Assembly (NCBI GenBank): GCA_035489435.1
Contig: DATHKG010000066.1
Source: DATHKG01 sp035489435
GTDB lineage: Bacteria > Bacteroidota > Bacteroidia > Chitinophagales > Chitinophagaceae
DNA length: 64,000 nucleotides
Direction: 5' to 3' (one strand)
A program made the position numbers and the translations under genes. Under the pieces are notes generated by a model. It searched no databases and had not been told where the DNA came from. It saw only the letters and a list, made by a program, of their open reading frames with translations. Numbering within the stretch: position 1 is the first letter of the stretch; the number at the start of each line of letters is the position of its first letter. Shown in pieces: positions 54,940 through 62,913 of the stretch.

Positions 54940-55647
54940 ATGAAAAACAGATATCTAAAAGGTGCACATATTTCTGAAAGGAAAGTGCGGGAATTATTGA
55001 AATTGTTTTGCGATGATCTCACTGCAACGCAAATTGCAAGTATTACAGGAATTAGCCGCATAACAATAAATGCATATCTTAAACTGATCAGATCACATAT
55101 TTCACTGCATTGTGATGAGCGATTGCCCATGACCGATAGGTCCCTGATAAATACACCCGCGTTTGCCCACCTTATGCCGGCAGATACACCCGCCGAACTT
55201 ATACCAAGCGATATTATCTATAAGAAACCATTGTATGGTCTGCGGACAGATAAGGAAAATCTGAGAGTCCATAAAATTGTTGTACCTGATCAACAGGAAA
55301 TATATGAATGGCTCAAATCAGCTGGTTCCAGGAGCAATGATTATGCAAAGCAGTTCAACCTGCCAACTTATGAAGCGATCTTAGATTTCAACAATCTGAA
55401 ATTGTTTCGCATTCATAGTGGCATACCTAAACCTATTGCTTTGAAGGGGCCGGTTGATGATATCGAATTGTTCTGGAGTATGCTTAAAGCAAGGCTGGTA
55501 AAATTCAGGGGACTTAATGGTAACACGCTTTATCTTCATGTTAAAGAAACCGAGTTTCGGTTTAATCACCGCCACCAGGACATTTTTGATTTGCTGGTAA
55601 GCATTTTCCATCATCGACCATTACATGTTGCGAAGCAGTATAGCTAA
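54940..55647 (+). CDS. IS1595-like transposase-derived protein lacking the central catalytic region
   Basis: 235 residues in one intact frame. The N-terminus is the helix-turn-helix region of IS1595/ISXO2 transposases (HISERKVRELLKLFCDDLTA; TQIASITGISRITINAYLKL, about residues 10-50). The C-terminus is the matching end (DIELFWSMLKARLVKFRGLN; LYLHVKETEFRFNHRHQDIF, about 175-225), including the last acidic residue of the DDE set in the position normally NGIE. The middle, where the family has VDESYFG with the first catalytic Asp and the second Asp region, is replaced by unrelated-looking sequence (about 65-150). No inverted terminal repeats were found at the ends. Either a decayed IS that stayed open or a domesticated DNA-binding protein. 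Confidence 0.65.
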   Translation: MKNRYLKGAHISERKVRELLKLFCDDLTATQIASITGISRITINAYLKLIRSHISLHCDERLPMTDRSLINTPAFAHLMPADTPAELIPSDIIYKKPLYGLRTDKENLRVHKIVVPDQQEIYEWLKSAGSRSNDYAKQFNLPTYEAILDFNNLKLFRIHSGIPKPIALKGPVDDIELFWSMLKARLVKFRGLNGNTLYLHVKETEFRFNHRHQDIFDLLVSIFHHRPLHVAKQYS

Positions 55648-55743
55648 ACCATCAACAGTTAAGGCACCCGACATAAAACTAAACCTATTGTCTTTTGTCT
55701 TATAAGCTGATCAGGATTATTGTCATATAAACTATTTTCTATT

Positions 55744-55880
55744 CCGGCACTGAAGTGCCGGACGAATAAAAATTTTCCGGGGCAACTCTCATAGATACCG
55801 CGAAAGCTCCCGGAAATAATTTGCGGTACTGGAATTTTTCTCATGTGACTCGCGGCCCTGATTCCTCAGGGCCGCCTTTT
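55744..55880 (+). promoter_or_regulatory. Candidate structured attenuator leader (pseudoknot plus terminator) of the ClC gene
   Basis: Hairpin CCGGCAC-TGAA-GTGCCGG (55744-55761). Then an H-type pseudoknot: stem 1 TTTCCGGG (55774-55781) with CCCGGAAA (55809-55816), stem 2 TACCGC (55796-55801) with GCGGTA (55823-55828). Then terminator GCGGCCCTGA (55852-55861) / TCAGGGCCGC (55866-55875) and CTTTTT. CCGCGA (55798-55803) is also complementary to TCGCGG (55850-55855), which would break both stem 2 and the terminator. No known riboswitch class recognised. Confidence 0.5.
55852..55880 (+). terminator. Rho-independent terminator upstream of the ClC gene
   Basis: 10-bp perfect GC-rich stem (55852-55861 / 55866-55875), 4-base loop TTCC, then CTTTTT. 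It could end the transcript of the transposase-like gene (about 205 bp upstream) or act as the attenuator of the ClC gene 57 bp downstream. Confidence 0.9.
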
Positions 55881-55936
55881 TATAAACAGGCGTGATTGGT
55901 ACTTCAGTGAACAGGCTTACATTTGTCGTTGTCTAC

Positions 55937-57733
55937 ATGTATCTGAAGAGAAAAATAAAAGAGGCGAAAAGTCTCTACCAGGCAATTTCCCAGTATCTCG
56001 CAACGCGGTTCAACCGGGTACAGTATATTATGTTTGTAGCCACTGTAGTTGGCCTGGTTTCAGGCCTTGCTGCAGTATTGCTCAAAACGCTCGTTCATTA
56101 TCTGCAACGTTCCATTGAAGAAATCCCCGTTTCACGATTGTCTTACCTGTTGTTTCCGGCACTGGGTCTTATTGCCACCGTACTTATAGTACGTCTGATG
56201 TTTAATGGACGTATTGATAAAGGGATTGCCATGGTTTTAAAAGCCATAGCGCGAAATTCTTCATTTATTCCACTGAAACATACCTATCAGCACATCATTA
56301 CAAGTTCCATTACTGTCGGACTAGGCGGCTCGGTGGGCCTGGAGGCACCAATTGTTGCAACCGGATCCGCCGTCGGCTCAAACCTTGCGAGAATACATGA
56401 TTTAAATTACAGGGAGAGAACACTGTTGATTGGATGCGGCGCGGCTTCAGGTATTGCTGCCGTTTTTAATGCACCTATAGCGGGTGTAATCTTTGCGATT
56501 GAGGTACTTCTGGTGGAATCTGTAGTGAGCTATTTTATTCCATTAATAATTTCTGCTGTTATCGGTGCCTTAAGTTCGAAAATCATATTACAGGAGTCTT
56601 TATTATTCAATTTCAAACTCAAACAATCTTTTGATCCTCACAATGTTCCGTTTTATATAATTCTTGGAGTGATGGCGGGTTTTTGTTCATTGTACTATGC
56701 CAGGACCTTTAAAAATGTAGAGCATCGTTTGCAGCGATGGAAAATAAATGTTTATTTAAGAGCCCTGGCAGGTGGAGTTATGCTGATGCTGATTTACTTT
56801 CTTTTTCCGCCGTTGTTTGGCGAAGGGTATGACAGTGTCAAGGAACTCGCGAATTCCACTCCCAGGATCCCTGATAACTCGCGTTTGCTTTCATACTTAT
56901 CCGACGAGTGGAAGGTGATTTTATTTACGGGTGTAATAGTATTACTCAAACCACTGGTAGCTGGTATTACAATCGGAAGCGGAGGAAATGGTGGTAATTT
57001 TGCGCCCTCATTGTTTGCTGGTTCTTACCTTGGCTTCTTTTTTTCAAACCTGTTGAACACCATGCCCTGGTTTAAGCTCCCGGTCGGAAATTTCGCAATT
57101 GTAGGAATGGCAGGGCTGCTTAGCGGAGTGATGTATTGTCCCCTTACAGCAATCTTTCTAATTGCGGAAATCACTAACGGGTATGAACTCTTTATACCCC
57201 TGATGATCGTTTCATCTGTCTCTTTTTTTATTGTGAAGCACTACGAGCCTTATTCGATGGAGACAAAAAAACTTGCCCTGGACAAACAGATTTTTACACA
57301 GCAAAAGGAGAAAAACATTCTGACTTCAATAAGTTTTACTGAAATGTTGCAGGATACATACGCAACTATAGGTACCGATAAAAAGCTCGGAGACCTGGTC
57401 GAAATCATCAAGCTTAGTAATAAAAATATTTTTGCTGTCGCTGATACAAAAGGAAAGTTCGCGGGAATAATCGAACTCCATGACATTAAGCAGCAGCTGT
57501 TCGACCCTTCAAGTTTTTCGAGGGTTGAAATACGATCTATCATGAAAAAACCTGCTGCGGTTCTGCAGGAAGACCAGGATATGCATGCTGCTATGGAGAA
57601 ATTCGATATGACAAATAGCTGGTACCTACCGGTGCTTAATAAAGACAGGCAATTTGTAGGTTTTATATCTCAAACCAGGGTGTTTAATAAATATCGCGAG
57701 ATTCTTGCTTCGCAGGGAGACCTTTATGAGTAA
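55937..57733 (+). CDS. ClC-family chloride channel/transporter with CBS domains
   Basis: 598 residues. ClC core of about ten membrane helices (about residues 30-435) with signature loops GGSVGLEAPIVATGSAVGS (the G-x-E-x-P region, Glu retained), AAVFNAPIAGVIFAIEV, and GSGGNGGNFAPSLFAGSYLG; a CBS pair follows (about 465-590: ATIGTDKKLGDLVEIIKLSN; RSIMKKPAAVLQEDQDMHAA). The open frame begins at 55892 but the ATG at 55937 (MYLKRKIKEAK) gives a cytoplasmic N-terminus of usual length. It moves Cl- or other anions, maybe with proton exchange; fluoride specificity is not indicated. Preceded by a terminator and RNA structures. Confidence 0.9.
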   Translation: MYLKRKIKEAKSLYQAISQYLATRFNRVQYIMFVATVVGLVSGLAAVLLKTLVHYLQRSIEEIPVSRLSYLLFPALGLIATVLIVRLMFNGRIDKGIAMVLKAIARNSSFIPLKHTYQHIITSSITVGLGGSVGLEAPIVATGSAVGSNLARIHDLNYRERTLLIGCGAASGIAAVFNAPIAGVIFAIEVLLVESVVSYFIPLIISAVIGALSSKIILQESLLFNFKLKQSFDPHNVPFYIILGVMAGFCSLYYARTFKNVEHRLQRWKINVYLRALAGGVMLMLIYFLFPPLFGEGYDSVKELANSTPRIPDNSRLLSYLSDEWKVILFTGVIVLLKPLVAGITIGSGGNGGNFAPSLFAGSYLGFFFSNLLNTMPWFKLPVGNFAIVGMAGLLSGVMYCPLTAIFLIAEITNGYELFIPLMIVSSVSFFIVKHYEPYSMETKKLALDKQIFTQQKEKNILTSISFTEMLQDTYATIGTDKKLGDLVEIIKLSNKNIFAVADTKGKFAGIIELHDIKQQLFDPSSFSRVEIRSIMKKPAAVLQEDQDMHAAMEKFDMTNSWYLPVLNKDRQFVGFISQTRVFNKYREILASQGDLYE

Positions 57734-57831
57734 AAAAATGCTTTAATGAGGGTGCTAATCTGTAACCAGGTGTTATACTACAAAAAAAATAATCCTGTTA
57801 AAAAAGTAATACTAGAAAAAAACCAATAAAA

Positions 57832-58341
57832 TTAGGCTACTGCTGAATCATGTAAAAAAGGCGTTGGTCTTGAACCGGCTTTAAGGTCAAATAACCAACT
57901 AAACATTTTGCTGATCAGGCTGGTAAACCCGGCAGCAGAACTGCGGGAATGACGTTCAAAATACTCGGCTTTCTGCACACGCATTTTCAGAAGCACATAT
58001 TTATTATTGATAGCGGCTTCTCTTACATCTTCAGGGAGACTCACCAGGTGTTGTATTTCTTCGGGATCGCAAATGATAAAAGCTTTGCCGGAAATGTGAA
58101 GGAAATATTCTTTGCCTTTTTTGAAAAATCTCAGTTTTGCAGGAAATTCCCTGTCAAACTCCTGTAGCATCTGCGGTGGCCTGTTGACAAAAAACCAGAT
58201 CTGCCCTGCATCGTCTACGGTCAGCGCGCTGATTATTGTGGTCGGCAGTTTCAAAACAGCTTCAGACTCGTTACTGAATAAAGCGCTTCTTATATCCGCA
58301 ATTTTGTTTTGCAGAAATTTTAGTTGTAGCGTATTCATCAT
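57832..58341 (-). CDS. Pyridoxamine 5'-phosphate oxidase-related (general stress protein 26-like) protein
   Basis: 169 residues from an ATG at 58341. Split-barrel flavin-binding fold: MNTLQLKFLQNKIADIRSAL, LPTTIISALTVDDAGQIWFF, VNRPPQMLQEFDREFPAKL, FFKKGKEYFLHISGKAFI. Members bind FMN or related cofactors and are induced in general stress in other bacteria; catalytic function unknown. The open frame upstream to 58449 is discarded, because its 36 residues lack family similarity. It neighbours other stress-type genes on either side. Confidence 0.72.
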   Translation of the reverse strand: MMNTLQLKFLQNKIADIRSALFSNESEAVLKLPTTIISALTVDDAGQIWFFVNRPPQMLQEFDREFPAKLRFFKKGKEYFLHISGKAFIICDPEEIQHLVSLPEDVREAAINNKYVLLKMRVQKAEYFERHSRSSAAGFTSLISKMFSWLFDLKAGSRPTPFLHDSAVA

Positions 58342-58534
58342 AAGGGTTTCGTTTGGTTGATAATTCCAAAATAAATGCCAGCGATTACATAGAGAGCCTA
58401 CAGGCAAAATGGTTAGTTTAAATAAAGGCTCGTGGAAGAAACTACCCATTTTCCTCTAAACTTTAGACTTAGAGTCCATTTGATACGGAATGTGTGGCGT
58501 TGGATGACTTTTTTTAATCGTTAATGTTTCTTAC

Positions 58535-58759
58535 TTACTTAGACTCGTCTCCCTGGTTTCTTTCTGAAGGTTCGTCTGCCATCGAATCAGCTGTAAAACC
58601 ACCCTGAGGTTGCGAAGGATTTTTTTCATTATAACCCTTTTTCAATCCGGGATCTGTGCGCCTGATATTTTTTTGATCTTTCTCAGACGTACCTTTTTCA
58701 ACCGGCGCGGGGTCTGGTTTTTTTTCCGATTCATCCATATATGAATGTTTTGTCTCCAT
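58535..58759 (-). CDS. Small hydrophilic protein of unknown function
   Basis: 74 residues rich in Lys, Glu, Asp, Pro, Gln and Ser, with no hydrophobic core, so probably disordered. Segments such as DPAPVEKGTSEKDQ and TDPGLKKGYNEKNP are low-complexity. No homologue recognised. It is divergent from topoisomerase IB, 96 bp between starts, and resembles in composition the 94-residue protein at 60974. Both may be hydrophilin-like stress proteins; inference. Confidence 0.55.
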   Translation of the reverse strand: METKHSYMDESEKKPDPAPVEKGTSEKDQKNIRRTDPGLKKGYNEKNPSQPQGGFTADSMADEPSERNQGDESK

Positions 58760-58855
58760 TTTCTGTATTTTTCATTATACCGAAAAATCCTATGCCATTC
58801 ACCCAAATCCTGACTATGGCATTCTATTTTATTTGTTACAATCAACGAAAAAAAT

Positions 58856-59938
58856 ATGGAAGATCCTGTTATACAACTATCGCACAAGGAATTTTTGAAG
58901 GTTGATAGAAATTATGAGAAAGCTGCTGCCGCCGTCAAACTTGTCTATGTAAAGGACTCGGATCCAGGCATACAGCGTGTAAAAAATGGGAAAAGGTTTA
59001 CCTATATATATGACAGCAAACCATTAAATGGAAAGGCTGAACTTGAGCGAATAAGAAAACTTGTGATTCCACCAGCCTGGGAGAATGTCTGGATCTGTCC
59101 GATGGAAAATGGACATATACAGGCAACTGGTTTAGATTTAAGGGGAAGAAAACAGTACAGGTATCACAATTTATGGAATACACTCCGTAACGAAACAAAG
59201 TTCCACCGTTTGCTGGAATTTGGAAAACAGCTACCGGCTTTAAGATTAAAAATTGAAGAAGACTTTGCAAAAAAAGAACTGTCGTTCGATAAAGTGCTGG
59301 CTGTGTTATTGAGTGTGATGGAAAGAACTTATATCAGGATAGGAAATAACGGCTACGAAAAGTTATACGGCTCTTATGGTTTGACTACCCTAAAAGATAA
59401 ACATGTTGCAGTTTCGGGGGATTTTATAAAATTTACTTTCAAAGGGAAAAAAGGTGTTGAGCATGACATTTCTCTAAAGAATAAAAAACTTGCAAAGGCT
59501 GTGAAAGAATGCCGGGATATCCCGGGTAAAGAATTGTTTCAGTATTATGGTGAAGACGGCAAAAGAAGATCGATTGACTCAGGGGCAGTAAACAATTATA
59601 TACAGACAGCAACAGGATATGACTTTACAACTAAGGATTTCAGAACCTGGGCTGGTTCCGTTCACGCATTGCAGGCTTTCGGAAGTATCGGTGAGGCATT
59701 AACCGAGACAGATAAAAAGAAAAACATAGTAGCAGTATTAGATACTGTCAGTAAAAAACTTGGTAACACCAGGACTGTTTGCAAGAAATATTATGTGCAT
59801 CCGGGTCTTGTTAAGTTGTATGAAGACGATAAGCTTAACAAATACCTTAAAGAACTTGATCAGATTGAAGGGCCGGACAATAGTTCAGGTTTAACAGCAG
59901 AAGAGGAGATCCTCATGAAAATCCTCAAGAAGTATTAA
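58856..59938 (+). CDS. DNA topoisomerase IB (poxvirus/bacterial type)
   Basis: 360 residues. Relaxes supercoils through a 3'-phosphotyrosine link. Seen: N-terminal bacterial TopIB domain (IRKLVIPPAWENVWICPMEN; ATGLDLRGRKQYRYH), catalytic core with RIGNNGYEKLYGSYGLTTLK, KDFRTWAGSVHALQAF, and the Tyr in KKYYVHPGLVKLYED. It is slightly longer than viral enzymes and normal for bacterial ones. Found widely in Bacteroidota beside stress and envelope genes. All catalytic positions judged by eye are kept. Confidence 0.92.
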   Translation: MEDPVIQLSHKEFLKVDRNYEKAAAAVKLVYVKDSDPGIQRVKNGKRFTYIYDSKPLNGKAELERIRKLVIPPAWENVWICPMENGHIQATGLDLRGRKQYRYHNLWNTLRNETKFHRLLEFGKQLPALRLKIEEDFAKKELSFDKVLAVLLSVMERTYIRIGNNGYEKLYGSYGLTTLKDKHVAVSGDFIKFTFKGKKGVEHDISLKNKKLAKAVKECRDIPGKELFQYYGEDGKRRSIDSGAVNNYIQTATGYDFTTKDFRTWAGSVHALQAFGSIGEALTETDKKKNIVAVLDTVSKKLGNTRTVCKKYYVHPGLVKLYEDDKLNKYLKELDQIEGPDNSSGLTAEEEILMKILKKY

Positions 59939-60296
59939 TCTGTTTTAGGCAAAAAAAAAGGTAACCAAGAATGGAAACCTCGTACATGCGTAGAAAAAAA
60001 TATTTACAACTAATTATAATAACTTAATAATTCCAACACTCATCTCATAACTCATAATTCATATTTCATAATTCTCTTAAAGTGGCCAATAACATGCCAC
60101 AGATTTCTCTGATTGATAACGCGTGTTTGTGCATCTGATTTTGTTTTATGAAGTGGAATTGTGAAATATATTCTACATGCTTTGCCATTTTATTTTATAC
60201 GGAGGTTGGTATTGGCTACTGCCTGTGAGGCACGGTTTTTAAACAATCATAGGTCAATAAACAATTCTAATATTAATTACACTTAAATTATTTGTC
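59939..60296. other. Spacer with CATAACTCATAATTCATA microrepeats
   Basis: 358 bp. About 60036-60078 carries the same ACTCATCTCATAACTCATAA pattern seen in three other spacers. The remainder up to 60296 has no gene; the promoter of the following DUF2383 gene should lie within. Confidence 0.6.
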
Positions 60297-60764
60297 ATGG
60301 AAAGAAATACAGACCTTATAGAAGTACTTAATGATTTGATACAAATTAACAATGATCGGGTAGTAGGATATGAAAAGGCATCAAATGCACTTTCTGCTGC
60401 AGATGTGGATCTTAAAGCATTGTTTTCTCAATATTCTGCTGAGAGTAGAAAGTACACAACTGAATTAAGTGCTGAAGTTGGAAAACTCGGTGGGGAGCCT
60501 TCAACATCAACTACTGGATCTGGAAAGATTTATCGCACCTGGATGGACGTAAAAGCAATTTTTACTGGTAAAGATCGTCATGCTGTTCTCGAGAACTGCG
60601 AATTCGGAGAAGATGCTGCTCAAAAAGCGTATGATGAAGCTTTAAAATCAGACGCAGTGATGGATACAGAAATCCGTCAACTTATCACAAATCAGAAATC
60701 TTCACTGAGAGTGGCTCATGATACCATCAAAAAGTACAGGGACATGCACGAAATTGCTAAATAA
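60297..60764 (+). CDS. PA2169/DUF2383 family four-helix-bundle protein
   Basis: 155 residues. Ferritin-like four-helix protein of the DUF2383/PA2169 family: VLNDLIQINNDRVVGYEKAS, LFSQYSAESRKYTTELSAEV, GGEPSTSTTGSGKIYRTWMD, NCEFGEDAAQKAYDEAL. Family members are often stress-induced and adopt a ferritin-like bundle; iron binding is not shown. Single gene followed by a terminator. Confidence 0.85.
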   Translation: MERNTDLIEVLNDLIQINNDRVVGYEKASNALSAADVDLKALFSQYSAESRKYTTELSAEVGKLGGEPSTSTTGSGKIYRTWMDVKAIFTGKDRHAVLENCEFGEDAAQKAYDEALKSDAVMDTEIRQLITNQKSSLRVAHDTIKKYRDMHEIAK

Positions 60765-60802
60765 GAAAATATTTCAGGGTTAATGCTGAAATGTGTAGTC
60801 AG

Positions 60803-60829
60803 AAGCCGGTTCATTGAACCGGCTTTTTA
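60803..60829 (+). terminator. Rho-independent terminator after the DUF2383 gene
   Basis: Perfect 10-bp stem AAGCCGGTTC (60803-60812) / GAACCGGCTT (60816-60825), 3-base loop ATT, then TTT and an A-rich end. Confidence 0.92.
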
Positions 60830-60973
60830 ATAGAAAACTCATGCTAAACAACAGTCTGCTTGTAATGACGAACACTATTGAGTCGCTGATAATACCTTAT
60901 GTGCAAAAAAAGGATACTTACTTAAAAGCATCCTTTAGATGTTGATTCCGATCCCGAGTTGTTAACGTCCCTT

Positions 60974-61258
60974 CTATGCATTAATTCCTGACTGGTGTTT
61001 TCTATCCTCTTCTAAAGTTTCTGGTGTTATGTGTTCAGATTCTTCAGTAGCCTTATCTGAGAGCTCACCATCCGGATTCTCTATTACTTCTGGTTTCGAA
61101 GTTTCTTCACTTTGCTCTGCTGTTACCGGGCTACGCTGATTATTACTTATTTTATCCTGGTCCTGTTCATTGACGATTTTCTCAGGAGCTACTTGTTTTG
61201 AATAACCATCATTTTTTTTTGATCCGGGATCTTTGGTGGTGGTAGGAGTTGAATTCAT
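60974..61258 (-). CDS. Small hydrophilic acidic protein of unknown function
   Basis: 94 residues, very rich in Glu, Ser, Thr, Lys and Gln, no hydrophobic stretch, probably disordered. Segments include DPGSKKNDGYSKQVAPEK and SDKATEESEHITPETLEE. Shares composition with the 74-residue protein at 58535, and with the lipoprotein that lies upstream on the same strand. No known family recognised. Confidence 0.55.
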   Translation of the reverse strand: MNSTPTTTKDPGSKKNDGYSKQVAPEKIVNEQDQDKISNNQRSPVTAEQSEETSKPEVIENPDGELSDKATEESEHITPETLEEDRKHQSGINA

Positions 61259-61321
61259 AAATAAAGTTTGAAAGTTAAAGAGGCTTCAACATTATCATCT
61301 TACTTATCAACTTTGTCACTA

Positions 61322-61573
61322 TTACCTTGCGGAATCTCTTGTTTTTGAAGTATCCGGTCTGCCAATTGTACTGCTATCTTTAGCAGCATTGCTATCCTGC
61401 ATATGAAGCCTGTCGTTCGGGTGTTCGTTACCGTAATTATTCATCAACGAACTATCCTGGGTGTTGACACTGTCTCCTGATTCTTCATTACTTGTTTGAC
61501 CAGAGTTGCAACCGAAAATGCCAATCGTAACCATGATGATTATTGAAAAATAAATATTTACAAAGTTTTTCAT
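61322..61573 (-). CDS. Small lipoprotein of unknown function
   Basis: 83 residues. Signal peptide (MKNFVNIYFSIIIMVTIGIF) with a lipobox ending IFGC (Cys about residue 22), then a short hydrophilic tail rich in Ser, Asp, Asn and Thr. Likely anchored in the inner or outer membrane. It sits 63 bp upstream of the hydrophilic gene that follows on the same strand, so they may be cotranscribed. Confidence 0.65.
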   Translation of the reverse strand: MKNFVNIYFSIIIMVTIGIFGCNSGQTSNEESGDSVNTQDSSLMNNYGNEHPNDRLHMQDSNAAKDSSTIGRPDTSKTRDSAR

Positions 61574-61713
61574 GCCTGATATTTTCCAGATACATAAAAA
61601 AGTTATTCCGGCCGGCTAATCGTGATATTCTGTCTAACCAGGTGGTCCCCCGTCAAACAATGTAGAACATCTTACTCAACAATGGTTTTCAAAGCTATGG
61701 AAGGTGGTTTTGC

Positions 61714-62412
61714 ATGAAGCGGGTAGGATGGCATATTTTTCATCCTCTGGTGTTTATGTCAACTGCGTTTATGTCAAATGAAGACATTTTTCTTAGATTG
61801 TTTCTTGCAGCCCTTGCCGGCGGAATAATTGGCGCCGAACGCGAATACCGTAACAAATCGGCCGGGTTTCGCACATTGATCCTGATTAGCCTGGGATCAT
61901 GCCTGTTTACGATCGCTTCAATTTTGATTGAAGAAAACTCAAAAGACCGGATCGCTTCCAACATTGTTACCGGTATTGGATTCGTGGGTGCAGGTGTAAT
62001 TTTTAAGAGCGATACCGGTGTAAAAGGGCTGACAACAGCAGCTACAGTCTGGGTTACGGCCGCCATCGGAATGGCTATAGCCGCCGGTATGTACATGGCA
62101 GCAGGAATTTCAGCCTTGCTTGTTATGATTGTTCTAAATATTCTTGGTTATGTTGGTAAAAGGCTCGAAAGAACAAACGTGAAGTTTAACTACAAGATCA
62201 CTTTCAATAATAGCCAGCTGGCGGATAAGGAGTATGAAAGATTTATGAAGGAGGTCGGTCTGACCTTTGTCAGGCCTTCGTTAAGTAAGCAGGGAAATGA
62301 ACTGGTGTTTGAATATTCAATTAAAGGTGGCGAGGATAGGCATCAAAAGCTCCTCGAGAAATTGATTAATGACAAAAAAGTGGTGCACTTTGACTCCATC
62401 GATCCAAATTAG
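61714..62412 (+). CDS. MgtC/SapB family membrane protein
   Basis: 232 residues. Four or five N-terminal membrane helices with family signatures LAALAGGIIGAEREYRNKSA (about residues 32-51), GFRTLILISLGSCLFTI, GIGFVGAGVIFKSDTGVKGL and AATVWVTAAIGMAIAAGMYM, then a C-terminal cytoplasmic ACT-like domain (about 150-232). MgtC proteins aid survival at low magnesium and affect membrane energetics. The start at 61714 has GGAAGGTGG just upstream; Met at 61771 is an alternative that would remove a non-conserved N-terminal tail of 19 residues. Palindromic element copy C begins two bases after the stop. Confidence 0.88.
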   Translation: MKRVGWHIFHPLVFMSTAFMSNEDIFLRLFLAALAGGIIGAEREYRNKSAGFRTLILISLGSCLFTIASILIEENSKDRIASNIVTGIGFVGAGVIFKSDTGVKGLTTAATVWVTAAIGMAIAAGMYMAAGISALLVMIVLNILGYVGKRLERTNVKFNYKITFNNSQLADKEYERFMKEVGLTFVRPSLSKQGNELVFEYSIKGGEDRHQKLLEKLINDKKVVHFDSIDPN

Positions 62413-62413
62413 T

Positions 62414-62695
62414 GCGTTCACTCGGTTCTTCCCTTCGCCAGATGGGCCTTTCGGTTAGTTTGATTTCCCACTGTGATTCCTGGTTAATACCATTGTTCAT
62501 ACCGCTGGTGGTTCTTGTCTCCGATCAGCTTTTGTTCCCTGATCGGCTTTTTTAGGTGTGCTTCCAGCGCTGGTTGCTGTTTGGCCCTGATCGGCTTGGG
62601 TAACTCCGAGCAGGAATCGAAGGTGGCAAATCAAACCAACCTCAGGCCCATCCGGCACGTTCCAACCTCAATCACTTAGGGGGAAATGCGGCCAG
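62414..62695 (+). repeat. Palindromic repeat element, copy C
   Basis: About 282 bp in the sense of mgtC, starting 2 bases past its stop. Same structure as copy B: left arm GATGGGCCTTTCGGTTAG... TTTGATTT CCCAC ... GATTCCTGG; right arm reads TAACTCC ... CAGGAATC ... AAATCAAACCAACCTCAGGC. Core with two CTGATCGGCTT boxes. Ends GGAAATGCGGCCAG. One base is missing in the core relative to A and B, which breaks the frame shared by those copies. Confidence 0.88.
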
Positions 62696-62714
62696 GTCGG
62701 GTAAAATCCTCAAA

Positions 62715-62765
62715 AGATTTATTGGATCAACTCGGGGATCAACCCGTAGATCAACTCGGGCATCG
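62715..62765. repeat. Three GGATCAACTCG-type short repeats
   Basis: Units GGATCAACTCGG, GGATCAACCCGT and AGATCAACTCGG in the spacer before the tRNA. Degenerate, about 12-14 bp period. Confidence 0.65.
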
Positions 62766-62913
62766 TCGCTCTTAAAATCTTCCAATCTATGTTTTCGGGT
62801 TAATTTCTGTTGCCCGCAGGAAACAAGGGCTTGTTTTAAATAAGTTATAAAATCATTTCTGATTTTTGCTGTATTTGTCTATTTTTGCAGCCCTTAAGCA
62901 AATGCTGTTGTTT

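Noticed and set aside
55744..55880. Fluoride (crcB) riboswitch before the ClC gene
   Set aside because: Has an H-type pseudoknot, but the conserved crcB core bases as I know them are not present; kept only as an unclassified candidate.
57715..57760. Possible duplication of the ClC gene 3' end (CTTTATGAG / CTTTAATGAGG)
   Set aside because: Match is about 10 bases only; not enough to add to the set of duplicated gene ends.
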